A stretch of DNA of 64,000 nucleotides from Euphorbia lathyris (taxonomy: Eukaryota > Streptophyta > Magnoliopsida > Malpighiales > Euphorbiaceae), in the NCBI RefSeq assembly GCF_963576675.1, contig NC_088913.1:13343001-13407000 (forward strand), written 5' to 3'. A model generated the notes under the pieces. The model was not told where the DNA came from. It worked only from the letters and a program-made list of their open reading frames with translations, and searched no databases. The position numbers and the translations under genes were made by a program. Below are positions 42,670-55,564 of the stretch, one piece after another (within the stretch, counting starts at the first letter, position 1; every line of letters starts with the position of its first letter).

Positions 42670-44585
42670 AACCTCCTCGGACTTTAAAGTTTTACTTGTC
42701 CTCAAGTAAAAGAAATCGAAAGACAAGGGATTGAGATTATTAAGAAACAAACTGTCGGTTGGTTTTACCAAGTGCGTGATTCCGAAGCTAAAGTTTTATA
42801 CAAAGTTTTCGGTAAGTACCTTTGCAAACAAATGAGTGACCAAAACTTGTTTGAAACCTCCATGATCAAATTTAATAGGCAATATTAACGGGGGTTGAAC
42901 AACTTTTGAGAACCCGATAGTACCTCACCAAGGGATTTCACTCTTACGCTCAAATTTTGGTGGGTCGGTGTTTTTGCACTCTTCTTTGCACTTACTCGAA
43001 GTCACTTTGAGTTTGCATTTTTATCCGGGTTTTTCCTCCTATATTGTGGTCTAGGTAATATTAAAAATGAATCTGGAGGGGGGTTGTAATGTGGGTGGCT
43101 TTTTAGTGGTTAATTCTTTGGAAACTCGAGTTCAAATACCATTTTGATGATCGCACCGCGTTTTTATTTTGGCCTTAGTAAGTTTGTAAAATATAACTCG
43201 AAATTGCTCGGGTGGAGCTTGAGAATGCCTTTTGCTCTTTATTGTGTTTTTCTTTTTCTTTTTGTTTTGAGAGCGGCACAAAAACGATTTCGAAAGCTTA
43301 TGGTGCTTACTTGTCAAGGCCTTGGCTTATTTCGGGTGCGAATTGATTTTGTTGGTATTTAAACAAGAGGAAAAAGGGTTCATTGTTAAAAAGGGTATTA
43401 ACAGGAAAAGTCGGTTAGTAGGATCAAGGGGGTTTCTTAGAGGTTGATGAAAACGAGAAAAGTAAATTAAGAAAAGAATTAAACTAAGTGGGTTCATTTT
43501 ATCATCTATTGCCATTTTAACCAAAATAGGTGTACTTAACCCGGTATTAGGTGCAAACTCTATGAGTCGAGTAAAGTCAAAGCTCTCGAAAAATTGTGAA
43601 AGAAATAGAGTTCTCGTACGAGCTCTTTTAGGCTCAAAATTACCTCACAAAATTTCGGGTTAATTGTGTACGTTCAAGTTCTCGTCAAATTTTCAACTAT
43701 CCCGTTTTTATTGCCTTTTTGAATTTCATTATGGAGATGACCTGTGGGTTAGGACTCAATGCTTTTGTTTAGTACGAACCTAGGCTTTGCATAAATTCTA
43801 GGGTTTCAGAATTAAGACTAAAATTTCTTACTAAAACCGATCCTTTGTATTAATGACTTTACATCTAAGGACAAATAACAGAACTTTAATTAATTTCCGA
43901 GGGGGTAGTGTGTCAGAAAAATTAAAGAATCAATAAATTAGTTTAATTATTTTATTGTGTATTTAATTTTTATTTTTGGTTTTGTTAGTGAAAAACAAAC
44001 GGTAAGTGCGGGGTTGCACGACCCTCCACGTTATTAAAATGACGCCTATTCTAAAGGCGTCGCAAAAAAAAGAAAAAAAAAACAAAAATAAAGATTGAAT
44101 TTAAAGTAAAAATAGGACCCTTGAAGGTCAGGTCCTACGCGAGGCGTGCCCAGGGGGGCGCCCCGCGTAGGAGGTGCATTTTTAGCCATTTTTGGCCAGA
44201 GACTCAAATACGCGAGACGTACGACGAGGGGCGCCCCGCGTGTTTGAGTGTCTGAGATTTTTTTACAAAAGGAATGACGAGCACGTGGGGCGTAAAAGGG
44301 AGTACGCTTCGCGTGAGTTGCCAAAATGGTGCCAGAGACTCAACTGCGTGGGGCGTGCTGGTGTGTACGCCCCGCGTAAGAAACTTGGATTAGTATGGGA
44401 TTTGTTTTTTTTTTGTTGATTTTAATTGAAGAAGATAAAAAAGAAAGAAAACAACTGGATATGATACATATATACAAAGGGTTGGAAGAACGCAAACTGA
44501 GGCTACGTTTAGAGTCGGAGTAGCTCGACTTTCTCATGATGTGTGCATGCTTACGGTGTTTGGAGGAATGTGGCTTCGCCGTGTT
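42670..44585 (-). other. Non-coding 3' tail of the Athila element
   Basis: No env-like or other long frame was found. 44130-44390 carries a second cluster of the CpG-rich palindromes (eight boxes), linked by GAGACTCAA / TTTGAGTGTCTGAG words. Confidence 0.7.
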
Positions 44586-44589
44586 GTGG

Positions 44590-46995
44590 AAAAGTGCCTC
44601 CGCAGTATATTTTCAGACGGTGGCCGTTCACCCGGTGGGTTGCGTTGTCGGAACCTTAGATGTCGACCGCTCCGGACGAGTGGGCCTCAATAACGGTGTA
44701 CGGTCCCGACCATCGACTTTTTAATTTTCCTGGGAATAGGCGGAGGCGAGAATTATATAGGAGGACTTGGTCTCCTTTGTTGAATTCCCTGATTTGCACG
44801 TGCTTGTCGTGCCATTTCTTCGTACGTTCCTTGTAAATCTTTGCATTTTCATACGAACCGAGACGAAGTTCATCAAGGGTATTGAGTTAGAGGAGACGTT
44901 GGTCCCCCGTGGCCTGCACATCAAAATTTAAAAATTTCAGAGCCCAATAGGCCTTATGTTCCAATTCTACCGGTAAATGACACGATTTCCTGAAAACTAA
45001 ACGATAAGGAGACATTTCGATAGGCGTTTTAAATGCCGTGCGGTAGGCCCAAAGAGCGTCATCGAGCTTTAGGCTCCAGTCTTTCCTAGAGGAACTAACC
45101 GTTTTTTCTAAGATACGTTTTAGTTCGCGGTTAGAAACCTCGACTTGCCCGCTAGTTTGCGGATGGTAGGGTGTGGAGTCTCGGTGTGCAACCCCGTATT
45201 TTTGTAAGAGTTGGTCGAATTGGCGATTGCAAAAGTGGGAACCCCCATCACTAATGATAGCTCGAGGGGTTCCAAACCGAGTAAAGATGTTTTTCTTTAT
45301 AAATTTCCCGACCACCTTAGAGTCGTTTGAGGGTAAGGCAACGACCTCCACCCATTTGGAGACATAGTCAATCGCCACAATAATGTAGGAGTTGTTATGC
45401 GACTTAGGGAAAGGCCCCATAAAGTCTATCCCCCAAACATCAAAAAGTTCGCAAACTAGGATCCCTTGTTGGAGCATTTCATGTTTACGGGAGATGTTCC
45501 CGCTCCGTTGACAAGTGTCACATGATTTGACGAAGTCTTGGGAATCCTTGGACAAGGTAGGCCAGTAAAAACCACATTGTAGAACCTTTGCCATGGTCTG
45601 ACTAGGGCCAAAGTGGCCCCCCGGCTCTTGGGTGTGACACATATGCAACACATGATTTACCTCTTCTTCCGGTATGCACCTACGAATGATATTATCAGCA
45701 CAAGATTTAAACAAGTAAGGTTCTTCCCAAAAATAGTTCTTAGCGTCATGAAAGAACTTCCTACGCTGCTCGTAAGTAAGGTGCGGGGGAAGAATATTAC
45801 CGTCTTTGAAGTTCGCAATATCGGCGTACCAAGGTAAAGGTGTTACCGCATAGAGAGTTTCGTCGGGAAAGGTCTCCTTGATCTCCACAACTTCCGGAGA
45901 TGCAGCTTGCTCGCTTTGTAATCGGGAAAGATGGTCGGCTACGACATTCTCCACTCCTTTTTTATCCCTAATTTCGATGTCAAATTCTTGTAGGAGTAGA
46001 ATCCACCGTATCAATCGTGGTTTGGCATCCTGCTTAGTCATTAGGTACTTGAGAGCTGCGTGGTCAGTATATACGATAATTTTAGATAACACGAGATATG
46101 ATCCAAATTTATCGAAAGCAAAAACGACAGCAATCATCTCTTTTTCCGAAATGGAATAGTTTTTTTGGGCTTCATTAAGCGTTTTGCTCGCATAAAAAAT
46201 GGGGCGGAAAATTTTATCCACCCGCTGGCCCAAACAAGCACCTACAGCCAAATCACTCGCATCACACATAAGTTCAAAGGGGAGACTCCAATCGGGTTTC
46301 ACTATGATGGGTGCATTAATTAGTTTTTCCTTTAGCGTGTTAAATGCAAGCAAACATTCGGAGGAAAAACTAAATTCTGCATCCTTTGCGAGGAGTTGGG
46401 TCAAAGGGGTCGCTATTTTAGAGAAATCTTTAATGAATCGCCTATAGAACCCCGCATGACCTAAGAAACTCCGGATTCCCTTAACATTTATTGGAGGAGG
46501 CAATTTCTCAATTACCTTGATCTTGGCCGGATCGACCGCGATTCCCTCCCCGGACACCTTGTGTCCCAAAACAATACAATCTTGAACCATAAATTGACAC
46601 TTTTCCCAACTAAGAGCTAGGTTAGTGTCCTCGCAACGTTGAAGGACTTTATCAAGATTGCTCAAACAAATTTCGAAGGACGACCCAAAAACAGAAAAAT
46701 TGTCCATGAAGACTTCCATGAAATCCTCAATCATCTCGGAGAATATAGCCGTCATGCACCGTTGAAAGGTGGCGGGGGCGTTACAAAGCCCAAATGGCAT
46801 CCGCCTATATGCAAATTTCCCATACGGGTAAGTAAATGTCTTCTTTTCTTGATCCAGAGGATCAACGAGGATTTGCATATAGCCGGATAGGCCGTCGAGG
46901 GTACAAAAGAATTTATGTCCCGCCATTCTTTCCAACATTTGGTCAATGAACAGCAAGGGAAAATGATCTTTTCGGGTGGCTTCATTAAGTTTCCT
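44590..46995 (-). pseudogene. Athila pol: RT, RNase H, integrase
   Basis: RT continues from the upstream frame through a TAA at 46993-46995 ([15 protein letters not shown], where Tyr is usual). It shows [34 protein letters not shown] and FMDNFSVFG, so the second catalytic Asp of the expected F-x-D-D box is Asn. RNase [47 protein letters not shown] finger ([22 protein letters not shown]), [36 protein letters not shown] at 44887-44889 follows ..TGDQRLL. The C-terminal part is still readable beyond it ([32 protein letters not shown]), with another TAA before KIYCGG. Confidence 0.92.
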
Positions 46996-48843
46996 TTAAT
47001 CAATGCATACTCGCCACCCCGTTACTTTTCGTGTGGGAATTAATTCCCCTTGATCATTTTCCATCACCGTAGTGCCCCCCTTTTTGGGAACGCATTGGAC
47101 CGGACTAACCCATGGACTATCGGAGATAGGAAAGATTATACCTGCGTCGAGGAGTTTGATTACCTCGGCCTTCACTACCTCTTTCATGTTGGGGTTAAGT
47201 CGTCGTTGTGGCTGCACGGAGGGTTTGACTTTATCCTCCATAAAGATGCGGTGTGTGCAAATGGTGGGGCTAATCCCTTTAATGTCGTGAATGGTCCATC
47301 CAAATGCGCCCTTGTGTTTTTGTAACACCGCAAGTAACGCTTCCTCCATTTCCTCTGTCAAAAGTGAAGAGATAACAACCGGTAAGAAATTAGGAGGTTG
47401 CAAAAATACATATTTTAAATTATGAGGCAAGGGTTTAAGTTCTAAAGTCGGAGGCTCTTCGAGAGAGGACTTCGGCTTTGCTTTGCTATCCCGGTCCAAA
47501 CCCTCGAACCGGCTCCTTGCCAATAGACACTGTTCTATTTCGAAGGAGTATTCAAATGGCTTGTTCAATGGCTCCTCATCCAAATGCTCATTACCATCTA
47601 TTTCCGAAGAGGTTCCCGCAGAAGACCTAACACAAAAATCCTCAGCAAAAAGATCAATAGAGTCTACGGAATTTAAAAAGTTACAATCCTCCATGGTATT
47701 AGATGGGAATTTCATGGAGTTATATACGTTAAACTCTACCTCTTCGTCTTGCAACCGTAGGATGAGCTTACCTTCATGGACGTCAATGAGAGTCCTACCT
47801 GTTGCAAGAAATGGTCGTCCTAGGAGGATCGGTACCGAATCGTCTTCTGCCATATCAAGTACTACAAAATCGGCGGGGAAAATGAACTTGTCCACTTTTA
47901 CTAAGACATCCTCCACAACTCCTTTTGGCCGGGCAATGGATCTATCGGCCAACTGGAGCGTCATATTGGTAGGCTTTGGATCTCCCATGCCGAGCTTTCT
48001 AAAAACAGATAAAGGCATTAGATTGATACTAGCACCCAAATCACATAAAGCTCTTCTAAACTCAACATTACCAATCGTGCAAGGGATAGAAAAACTTTCT
48101 AAATCTTTGAGTTTAGGTGGGAGTTTATTTGTTATAACCGTGGAGCATTCCTCCGTGAGCGCTACCATTTCATTATGATCTAACTTCCTCTTTTTGGCGA
48201 GGATTTCTTTAAGAAACTTTGCATATGTAGGCATTTGTTCCAATGCTTCCGCAAGCGGGATGTTAATGTGAAGTTTCTTAAAAATCTCCAAAAACTTGCC
48301 ATATTGGTGATCCAATTTTTCCTTTTTAAGTCGTTGCGGAAAAGGGAGCTTCGGTACGTAAGCCCCAATTGGATCACACACATTCTCATTTTTATTCGAG
48401 GAAGTCATAGGTTTTGGATCCTAACCGGGGTTGCTTACCACTTTCGGTTCGATGCTTACCTTTGGAGCGGTGGGAATCGCCTTTGGAACCGGTGGTTCCA
48501 AACCCTTACCACTACGGAGAGTTATTGCTTGTGCGGTCTCCCGATCCTTGGGCCTCGGGTTTAGTTCGGTGTTAGTCGGGAGGGACCCATGTTGTCTCTC
48601 TTGTTGTTGGCGATTCAATTGGGCCACTTGACGTCCCAAATCCCTGCAAAATGTCTCATTGTTAGCAAGACGGGAAGATATTTCTTTAAGGAGATCAATT
48701 ACCGTAGAGTCTTGCGCATTGTTAGGAAGTTGAAAATTTTGTCCTCTTTGGACATGAGGGAATTGGCCCAAATTTTGCTCCTTGAACTCATTATGGGGTT
48801 TGGATGGGGGCTTCAACACATTCCGATTATTACCATAAGACAA
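46996..48843 (-). pseudogene. Athila gag C-terminus, protease and start of RT
   Basis: One frame, with an in-frame TAG at 48421-48423 (..VVSNPG*DPKPMTSS). The Gln-rich linker is followed by KLPPKLKDLESFSIPC.., then the Athila-type aspartic protease CDLGASINLMPLSVFRKLG..VPILLGRPFLATGRTLID. The RT N-terminus follows (ILLDAGIIFPISDSPWVSPV, CVPKKGGTTVM, WRVCID). It ends at the nonsense codon shared with the next segment. It is in a different frame from gag (48813-49850), so a frameshift lies near 48815-48900. Confidence 0.9.
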
Positions 48844-49912
48844 ATTCGGGTGTTGGTGTTGAGGCCTCCATCCGTTGTTATCGTTGTCACGGTGGTGTAA
48901 GCGTTCGAGTTATGAAAGGAGTTATAATGAGAATTATACCTTTGTTGCTTCCCTACATAACTTACGCTTTCGGCATCGCCGGCAAAAGGGCTTCCGACTT
49001 GACAGTCCTTACCATGGTGATCACCACCGCAATGTGAGCACATCAGGACCTGTGCCGTATTTTTGAGGCTCATTTGTGCCATTAAGGCATCTAACTTTTT
49101 ATTTATTTCAACCATGAAGAGCTGGGGAGCCTCGTCTTCCACGATAAAAGTTTGATGTCGCGAGGGTCCGGCAAGCCGATCTTCTTTCCATTGGACACTT
49201 TTCCTGGCTAATTCGTGGATGAGTTTGTAAGCCTTGCTTGCCGATTTTCGAAATAAATCCCCACCTACAGTAGAATCAACGGTTGCACGATTAGTGGGTG
49301 TTAAACCATGGTAGAAGGTACTTACCAAATCATGCTTAGGAATATCATGGTGGGGATAGCTTCGGAGCAACTTTCGGAACCTAGCCCAAGCTGAATGGAG
49401 GGCCTCGTATTCAAGTTGCCTAAAGGAAGTGATGTCGTTCCTCAACTTAACCGTTTTGGAAGGCGAGAAGTAGTAAGAAAGGAACTCCTTCTCAAGCTCC
49501 TCCCATGATGTGATCGATCCCGCCTCCAATGAGTGCAACCACTCCAACGCTTGTCCTGTCAAAGAGAAAGGAAATAATTTTAGTTGGATGGCCTCAACCG
49601 GAACACCGTTTTGTCGAGAAGTTTCGGCACACATAAGAAATTTATCAAGGTGTTCATTAGGGTTTTCATGGGGTTCCCCTCCGAATTGACCAAGTTGTTG
49701 GATTAGTTGGATCATGCTAGTCTTTATTTCATATGTGTCGGCCAGAATGGTGGGGGCAACGATTCCGTTGCGGTTTTGAGGGCGATGCGGAGCAAGAATC
49801 TCCATCATCGAGCGCATGTCATTGCCTCCACCATTGCGGTTGTTATTCACGGGTTGCTCTGGCGGCTTTGGTTGACCTCGGGCTGGTTAGCTTCACTGTT
49901 GAGGTTTGCCAT
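48813..49912 (-). pseudogene. Athila gag
   Basis: The capsid-like domain has KLFPFSLTGQALEWLHSL, WEELEKEFLSYYFSPSKT and FRQLEYEALHSAWARFRKLL, diagnostic of Athila gag. A zinc knuckle CSHCGGDHHGKDC is near residue 285. A better start than the open frame's own beginning (49850, a GTG) is the ATG at 49910-49912 (MANLNSEANQPEVNQ). It is out of frame with the rest by one base near 49870, another small indel. The 3' end is frameshifted into the PR frame. Confidence 0.88.
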
Positions 49913-50141
49913 TTTCTCTCTCCGAATCCTACAAAGAGTACATTCAATTTCGAGATCAATAGGAACGAGAGTATCACTCCGAGATCGGGTGTGCATAAAA
50001 TAAATGAAATAAAATATAAACAAGAAAAAATGTTGCTAGTAAAAAGTATATACAAAAAAAGTATATATAAACAATTTATATAGAAAGAATGCTTAAACTA
50101 ACAATAAAACGTTTTTGTCTAATATTGCAAGATATTATAAA

Positions 50142-50159
50142 TCCCCGGCAACGGCGCCA
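50142..50159 (-). other. Primer-binding site of the Athila element
   Basis: On the minus strand TGGCGCCGTTGCCGGGGA, the well-known tRNA-Asp-type primer site of Athila/Tat elements, six bases inside the LTR end. Confidence 0.93.
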
Positions 50160-50165
50160 AAAACT

Positions 50166-52009
50166 TGATGGGCGCGCGGACTAGGTAGAGCTTTTCTACG
50201 ACGAAATGTATATTACGATAAGTGCGTTACGACTATGGATGTGATCTTTCTAAATGCTCTAACTCTACTAGAAGCCACTACTTAGGGGCAAGTGTACCCC
50301 GTCGTATCAAGTAATAATCCGGTTAAGACCGGGTATCGAATCCATGGGATTTATAACTACAAGTATTAGACGACTCGGTTTTATACGTTATCTAATCGAT
50401 GAATACTTTGAGTTGATGCGGGGAACAACTACAAGCTACTCCTAACTACGGGTGAGACAAGTTTATATAGCAAAACTCTACGAGATGATATGGATAGCGA
50501 TAAGTTAGAAATATGACGAATAATGACTCCCAATATATAATTGGTTAATGTTTTACTCTTGCAATGACGACTACATGTAGTGTGACCGATCCGTGAAGTA
50601 CTTAGACTACGTGGTTCCTAGTCAAGGCGTGTCTAATGCTTAGGACCAGAAATTAGGGCCCATAAGTTCCGTGGTTTGTCAATTCCTACGGTTTTCGGAG
50701 CGTCAATTCCGGTAAGGCAACACCTATATGAATCCCTAAAGATAGCCTGAATGGCGTCGAAAATCGCGTTCTCCTACACAATAATCAATTACGAGTATCA
50801 AAACAAGTAGCAAACATCAACACAAATATAGAGAAAGAGATTATGAATCATAAATTATAAATATGAAGAATGTAAATGTGAAATACAACCAAGCCTAGTA
50901 CATAGGAAGAGTACAAGCTAATTAGCAAGTGAAAAGGGAAGAATCCACCCTCGGAACTAGCTAACCGGACTCAAGGCCGTCTCTTAGGACTTGGAGGTGG
51001 AGCTTTCGAGCTTGGTGGATGGAGATGGAACGGAACTATGATGGAATGCTGGGATCAACGAACAAGCTCTCAAGGTGGAAGAGAATTGCTTATATAAACT
51101 ACAATCTCACACTATCTAACAAGAACTATACTAAGAATCAAAAAGTCTAAGATGTAAGATGTAAGGTTCAAGATTAAAAGATTATGAGCTGTCTAAATGA
51201 GTGCTAGTCACTCTTATTTATACACATCAAGCCAGGGTAGAGTTGTAATTTCATAAGATACAAGCATGGAGGAACATGATTTTATGCAGATTTCCCATGA
51301 CACGCCTCGCGTATGGTGGAGTACGCCCCGCGTAATTGCCCATTCTGTCAGAAATCTCCTGCATGTGGACCAAATCCAGATCTTGTTGTCTCAATCACGC
51401 TGCGCGTAGACTGGGGTGCGCCTCGTGTGTTTGAGTTTTTGAGATTTTATTGCTTGAATTGGGCCTTTTACGCACCGCATAGCTGAAGCACGCCTCGCGT
51501 AAATAAGTTTCTGAGCTTTTTGGATTGAAGAACTTCCTTAAACGCCCCGCGTGTAAGGTGGTACGTCCCGCGTAGGGTAGTTGACTCAGGGAGACCATGC
51601 AGTCTGACTTTCAGGATTAGGCTTATCATTTCTGACACATGTTCCACGCCTCGCGTGGTGGTTGATACGCCCCGCGTATTGGTGACTAGATTCCACGTGG
51701 TGCCTGTGGATTGCACAATTATTTCTGACCAAATGTTCCACGCCCCGCGTGAAGGGAGATACGCCCCTCGTATGTCGATGGAATTTCACTCCTTGCTCGT
51801 ACCTGAAATACAATTCTCGAGAGCCGAGTTAGCTTGACGTTTTTATTTTCTAAATTAATCAAAAATTAGAAAAATTAACTGAAAGTACGGAATTTATTTT
51901 TATTTCGTTATTTTATTAAAACACTCTATGTTTGCAATTAAACTTATTTATTTCATCTAAAACTAAACCGTAAATCACGCTAAAAGATAGGGACGAAACG
52001 CCCCTATCA
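50166..52009 (-). repeat. 5' LTR of the Athila element
   Basis: 1844 bp, the same length as the other LTR. It carries the same twelve-box palindrome cluster at about 51297-51775, with a few boxes differing by point changes (for example CGCACCGCGT against CGCCCCGCGT). Confidence 0.93.
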
Positions 52010-52014
52010 GCAAC

Positions 52015-54992
52015 GCTCAAAAATCCAGTGGCTCCAAGAGGGGGACTGTAATACACGATTCTACCATGCGTTTGCTAATGGTAGGAGAAAACAGAACCGC
52101 ATTAAAAGGTTGAGAAATTCGACTAGTGAGTGGGTGTATGATGAGGCAGGATTGGGTGATGTGGGTTAGGAATATTTTAATTTGTTATTCTCTGAGAGCT
52201 CTAGTGAATGGGCAGAGGTGGTAAACTGTGTGGACCGCAGGGTGTCAGAGAGAGACAATAACCGTCTATTACAGCCATTCACTAAGGAGGAGTTCAGAAA
52301 AGCGCTATTCGAGATGCACCCTGAAAAGGCATCGGGTCTGGATGGCTTCAACCCAGGCTTCTATCAACAATTTTGGAGTCTGATAGGGGATGAAATCTTC
52401 AATGTAGGATTGGAGTGGCTCGAGCAAGGTATGTTTCCTTTAGGGATTCATAACACTATTATTATTGCTAATAGGCTTAAAGCTAGTCTCCCCTCTATCA
52501 TTTCTGATACTCAGTCGGCTTTTGTCAAAGGTCAGTCAATTCATGCCAATGTCCTGATAGCTTTTGAGTTAATTCACAGTATTAATTGCAATGGTAAGAA
52601 GAAATTGGGGAATGTTGCGGTGAAAGTGGATATGAGCAAGGCCTATGATAGAGTTGACTAGAATTATTTGCAGGCTACGATGCTACAATTGGGTTTTGAT
52701 GAGAAATGGGTTAAGTTGATTATGATGTGTGTGTCCTCGGTCCAGTATATGGTTAGGGTGAATGATAATCTAATTAGGCCTATTACTCCCAAGAGAGGGC
52801 TCAGGCAGGGAGACCCTCTCTCTCCTTACCTGTTTCTCATCTGTGTCGAAGGATTAACTGCCTTACTGAGCTGAATTGAGAGGGGTTATACATGGCTGCA
52901 AGGTTATTAGGGGAGCCCCGACAGTTACACATCTCCTATTTACGGATGACGCTCTCCTTTTTTTGCCAGGCTTTGATAGCTGAAGCACGGGCCATGAAAG
53001 GGTTACTATTAACCTATGAGAAAGCGTTGGGCAGGCTATCAACTTTAATAAGTCTGGAATTATGTTTAGCAGGAATGTGTTGCAGGAATTGGCTGTTGGG
53101 ATTTCATCTATCCTTGAAATAGACAAACAACTTAATACAGGGAGGTACTTGGGCTTACCATCTCTCTGGGGCAGATCTAAAAGAGCAATTTTCGCCCATT
53201 TCAAGGGCATGCTCTAGAATAAACTTCAGAGATGGCGAGGGAAATGTATTACAAAGGCAGGTAAGGCCACTTTAATCAGAGCTGCTGGTCAAGCTATTCC
53301 TATTTACTTCGTGAGTGTGTTCCTTCTCCCTGTGTCTACGGCGGAGGAACTGCAGAGAATGTTGAACTCATTCTGGTGGGGTAATAAGAAAACAGGCGAA
53401 AGAGGAGTAAATTGGATGGCATGGGATATACTTTGTGCACCGAAACTGTTTGGAGGCCTGAGCTTTAGGAATTTTACTGCCTTTAACCTTGCTATGCTGG
53501 AAAAACAGGGGTGGCGCCTGTATTCCAATCCGTCTTCGCTAGTTAGTAGAATTTTTAAAGCAAAATACTATCCGAGAAGGGATTTCCTGGGAGCCAGATT
53601 AGGGCACTCACCCAGTTTTATTTGGCGAAGCATTTGGAGTTCACAGCTAGTAATTAAAGAAGGTATAAGGTGGAAAATTGGTGATGGGGCGGATGTTAAT
53701 GTGTGGAAGGAAAGATGGCTTCGGGATGAAGATAACAGATTTATTCAAACACCAAGAATAGAGGGATTGGAGAACTTGAAAGTATGTGACCTTTTTATCC
53801 CCAACTCCAAGGATTGGGACCTTGAACCCTTGGAAGAATTATTCGTTGCCTGTGATATTAAGGAAATAAGCAGAATCTTACCGAACCCCTCCAATGTCAA
53901 GGATAAAATAATCTGGTCGGATCAAGCCTCTGGTAAGTATTCAGTTAAAAGTGCATACAGGTTGGCGGTTTCAATGGAAGGGGAGAAAGACACCATGTAG
54001 ATGGAGCTTGGAACATACTGTGGAGTGCTGATGTGCCCTTGAAAGTTCTTTACTTTGCTTGCCAGCTTGCAAGAGGTTGTCTGCCTTCTCGTGTTAACCT
54101 GCAACGTAGGGGGATTCAATTGTCGGTGGAATGCGTGGTTTGCAATGAGCCATGGGAAGACGAGTGGCACTTATTCATTGAATGCAGGGAGGCGAGGAAA
54201 CTGTGGAATTTAACAGGCTGGCTGGTTCGAATGGATGAGAAGGCGGAAGTCGCTGCTAACTTAGCTGATTGGTTTTGCAGGTTAGTAAAAGAGTTAACCG
54301 CTCTAGAGGTCGAACAGCTACTGACCCGACTGTGGAGCATTTAGCGTGCCCGTAATGCTAGACTCTGGGATCGCAAAGTCACTGAAGCAGAAAGAGTTGT
54401 TGCTACTGCGTCTGAAAAGCAGGCAGAATGGATGAGAGCACAACAGATGCGCCGAGAGACCTCAACAATTAATCCCGCCGCTGCCCGTCCATGTCTAAAC
54501 TGGCATAGACCAACGGTGGGGACCTATTCATGCTGCACGGACGCTGCTTCCTTTAACGACCTAGGAATTTCTGGATTTGGAGCTGCTGTCCACGACGTAG
54601 AGGGACGTCTGCTGCTTGGTAGACAGGAAACAATACCAGCGATTCCTCCTGCCCGTGAATACGAGGCCAAAGCCTTGTTGAATGCAATGAAATGGACAGT
54701 AGAACTCCAGCTTAGAGAGATTACCTTCGAGACAGATGCAAAATGCATGGTCGAAGCAATCAACTCAAAGACGGAGCATGATACAGAATTTGGGGATCTA
54801 GTTGCACAGTGCCGCGAGGTACTATTTCAAAATGACTCTTACTCGGTCAAATGGACACGAAGACAAGCTAACGGTTTGGCGCATGCAATCGCCAGAGCGT
54901 CCCGTTATACTACTTGTCTCACATTCTTTCACTCAATTCCGAGTTATGTTACGTCTGATATGTTAAACTCTTGCCAATTGACGGCTCATTAA
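52015..54992 (+). pseudogene. LINE ORF2, RT to RNase H part
   Basis: Continues from 40825. RT: QRSKIQWLQEGDCNTRFYH, KEEFRKALFEMHPEKASGLD, FVKGQSIHANVLIAFELIH, VKVDMSKAYDRVD, RGLRQGDPLSPYLFLICVEG and LLFTDDALLFLPG, where the usual box is F/YADD. The thumb and zf-RVT region follows (GGLSFRNFTAFNLAMLEKQG, CVVCNEPWEDEWHLFIEC). The RVT_3 RNase H begins CTDAASFNDLGISGFGAAV and ends VKWTRRQANGLAHAIARAS, with a stop at about 54992. Stops at 52168, 52660 and 52873 and several frame changes, for example near 53120-53310, disable it. A segment between residues NTIIIANRLKAS appears shortened relative to intact LINEs. Confidence 0.88.
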
Positions 54993-55037
54993 TATATTCT
55001 TTCATTCTTTGGTTAAAAAAAAAGAACCGACATAATC

Positions 55038-55564
55038 TGCTAACAGAAAGTGTCGTGAGAAAAGTTAATGAATTTTTTTATTTTTATTTTTTTTTATAAA
55101 AACACAATAAAAACTTTAAAATAAAAAATTATATAATATTAGATTATATTGAAAGTACTATTATTAATGTTGGAAGAAATTTGATATCAGTTTTATTTAT
55201 AAATTGTGACTACTTTTCTCAAAACTTACAAACTATAGCTTATGTGAAACTAGTTTTTCCAACTTTAAATGAATATTTTTTTCATTTACCAAACACTTAT
55301 TTTAGAGTCTGGAAAAGCAATGTCAAACCTCTCTATACATAGTACTAAATTCAGCCTATAAATAGGTAATACACATACTCATTGTGTCCCGACATGGGGC
55401 TCAATAAGCCGAACCGATACCAAACCTAGACGGGCTCGGTTCGAGCGCGAAGCGCATCGAACCTAGAATTTTTAAGCTCGACGAGCTTACAATTTTAGGC
55501 TCGGTTCAAACTCGGGATAGCCTCAACTCGAGAAAAGCTCGCAAATGGCTCAATTTTAATTATC
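55038..55564. other. AT-rich spacer
   Basis: No gene. Around 55390-55560 the words GGCTCGGTTCGAGC, AAGCTCGACGAGCTT and AACTCGAGAAAAGCTCG form several short inverted repeats, probably a small old element. Confidence 0.5.

Larger units (their letters stand above)
40826..52009 (-). mobile_element. Athila-clade Ty3 LTR retrotransposon (11.2 kb)
   Basis: Both LTRs are 1844 bp (40826-42669, 50166-52009), with TGATGGGC..CCTATCA ends and the 5-bp duplication GCAAC (40821-40825, 52010-52014). On the minus strand: 5' LTR, primer site for tRNA-Asp type (TGGCGCCGTTGCCGGGGA), gag, PR, RT, RNase H, INT, a 1.9-kb non-coding tail, polypurine tract, 3' LTR. No env-like ORF is visible in the tail, though many Athila elements have one. 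LTRs differ by roughly 2-3% by eye. Frameshifts, nonsense codons and a mutated RT active site make this copy non-autonomous. Confidence 0.94.
38367..55037 (+). mobile_element. Full-length L1-type LINE split by an Athila element
   Basis: The element is bounded by identical 16-bp target duplications AAGAACCGACATAATC (38367-38382 and 55022-55037), with an A run just before the right one. Body 38383-40825 plus 52015-55021: 5'UTR, ORF1 (gag-like), ORF2 (endonuclease, RT, zf-RVT, RNase H) and a short 3' end. The Athila insertion falls inside ORF2 between ..EEDHWW and QQRSKIQWLQEGDCN, and removing it rejoins the frame. Several stops show that ORF2 is dead. The age order LINE first, Athila second is unambiguous. 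Confidence 0.92.
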
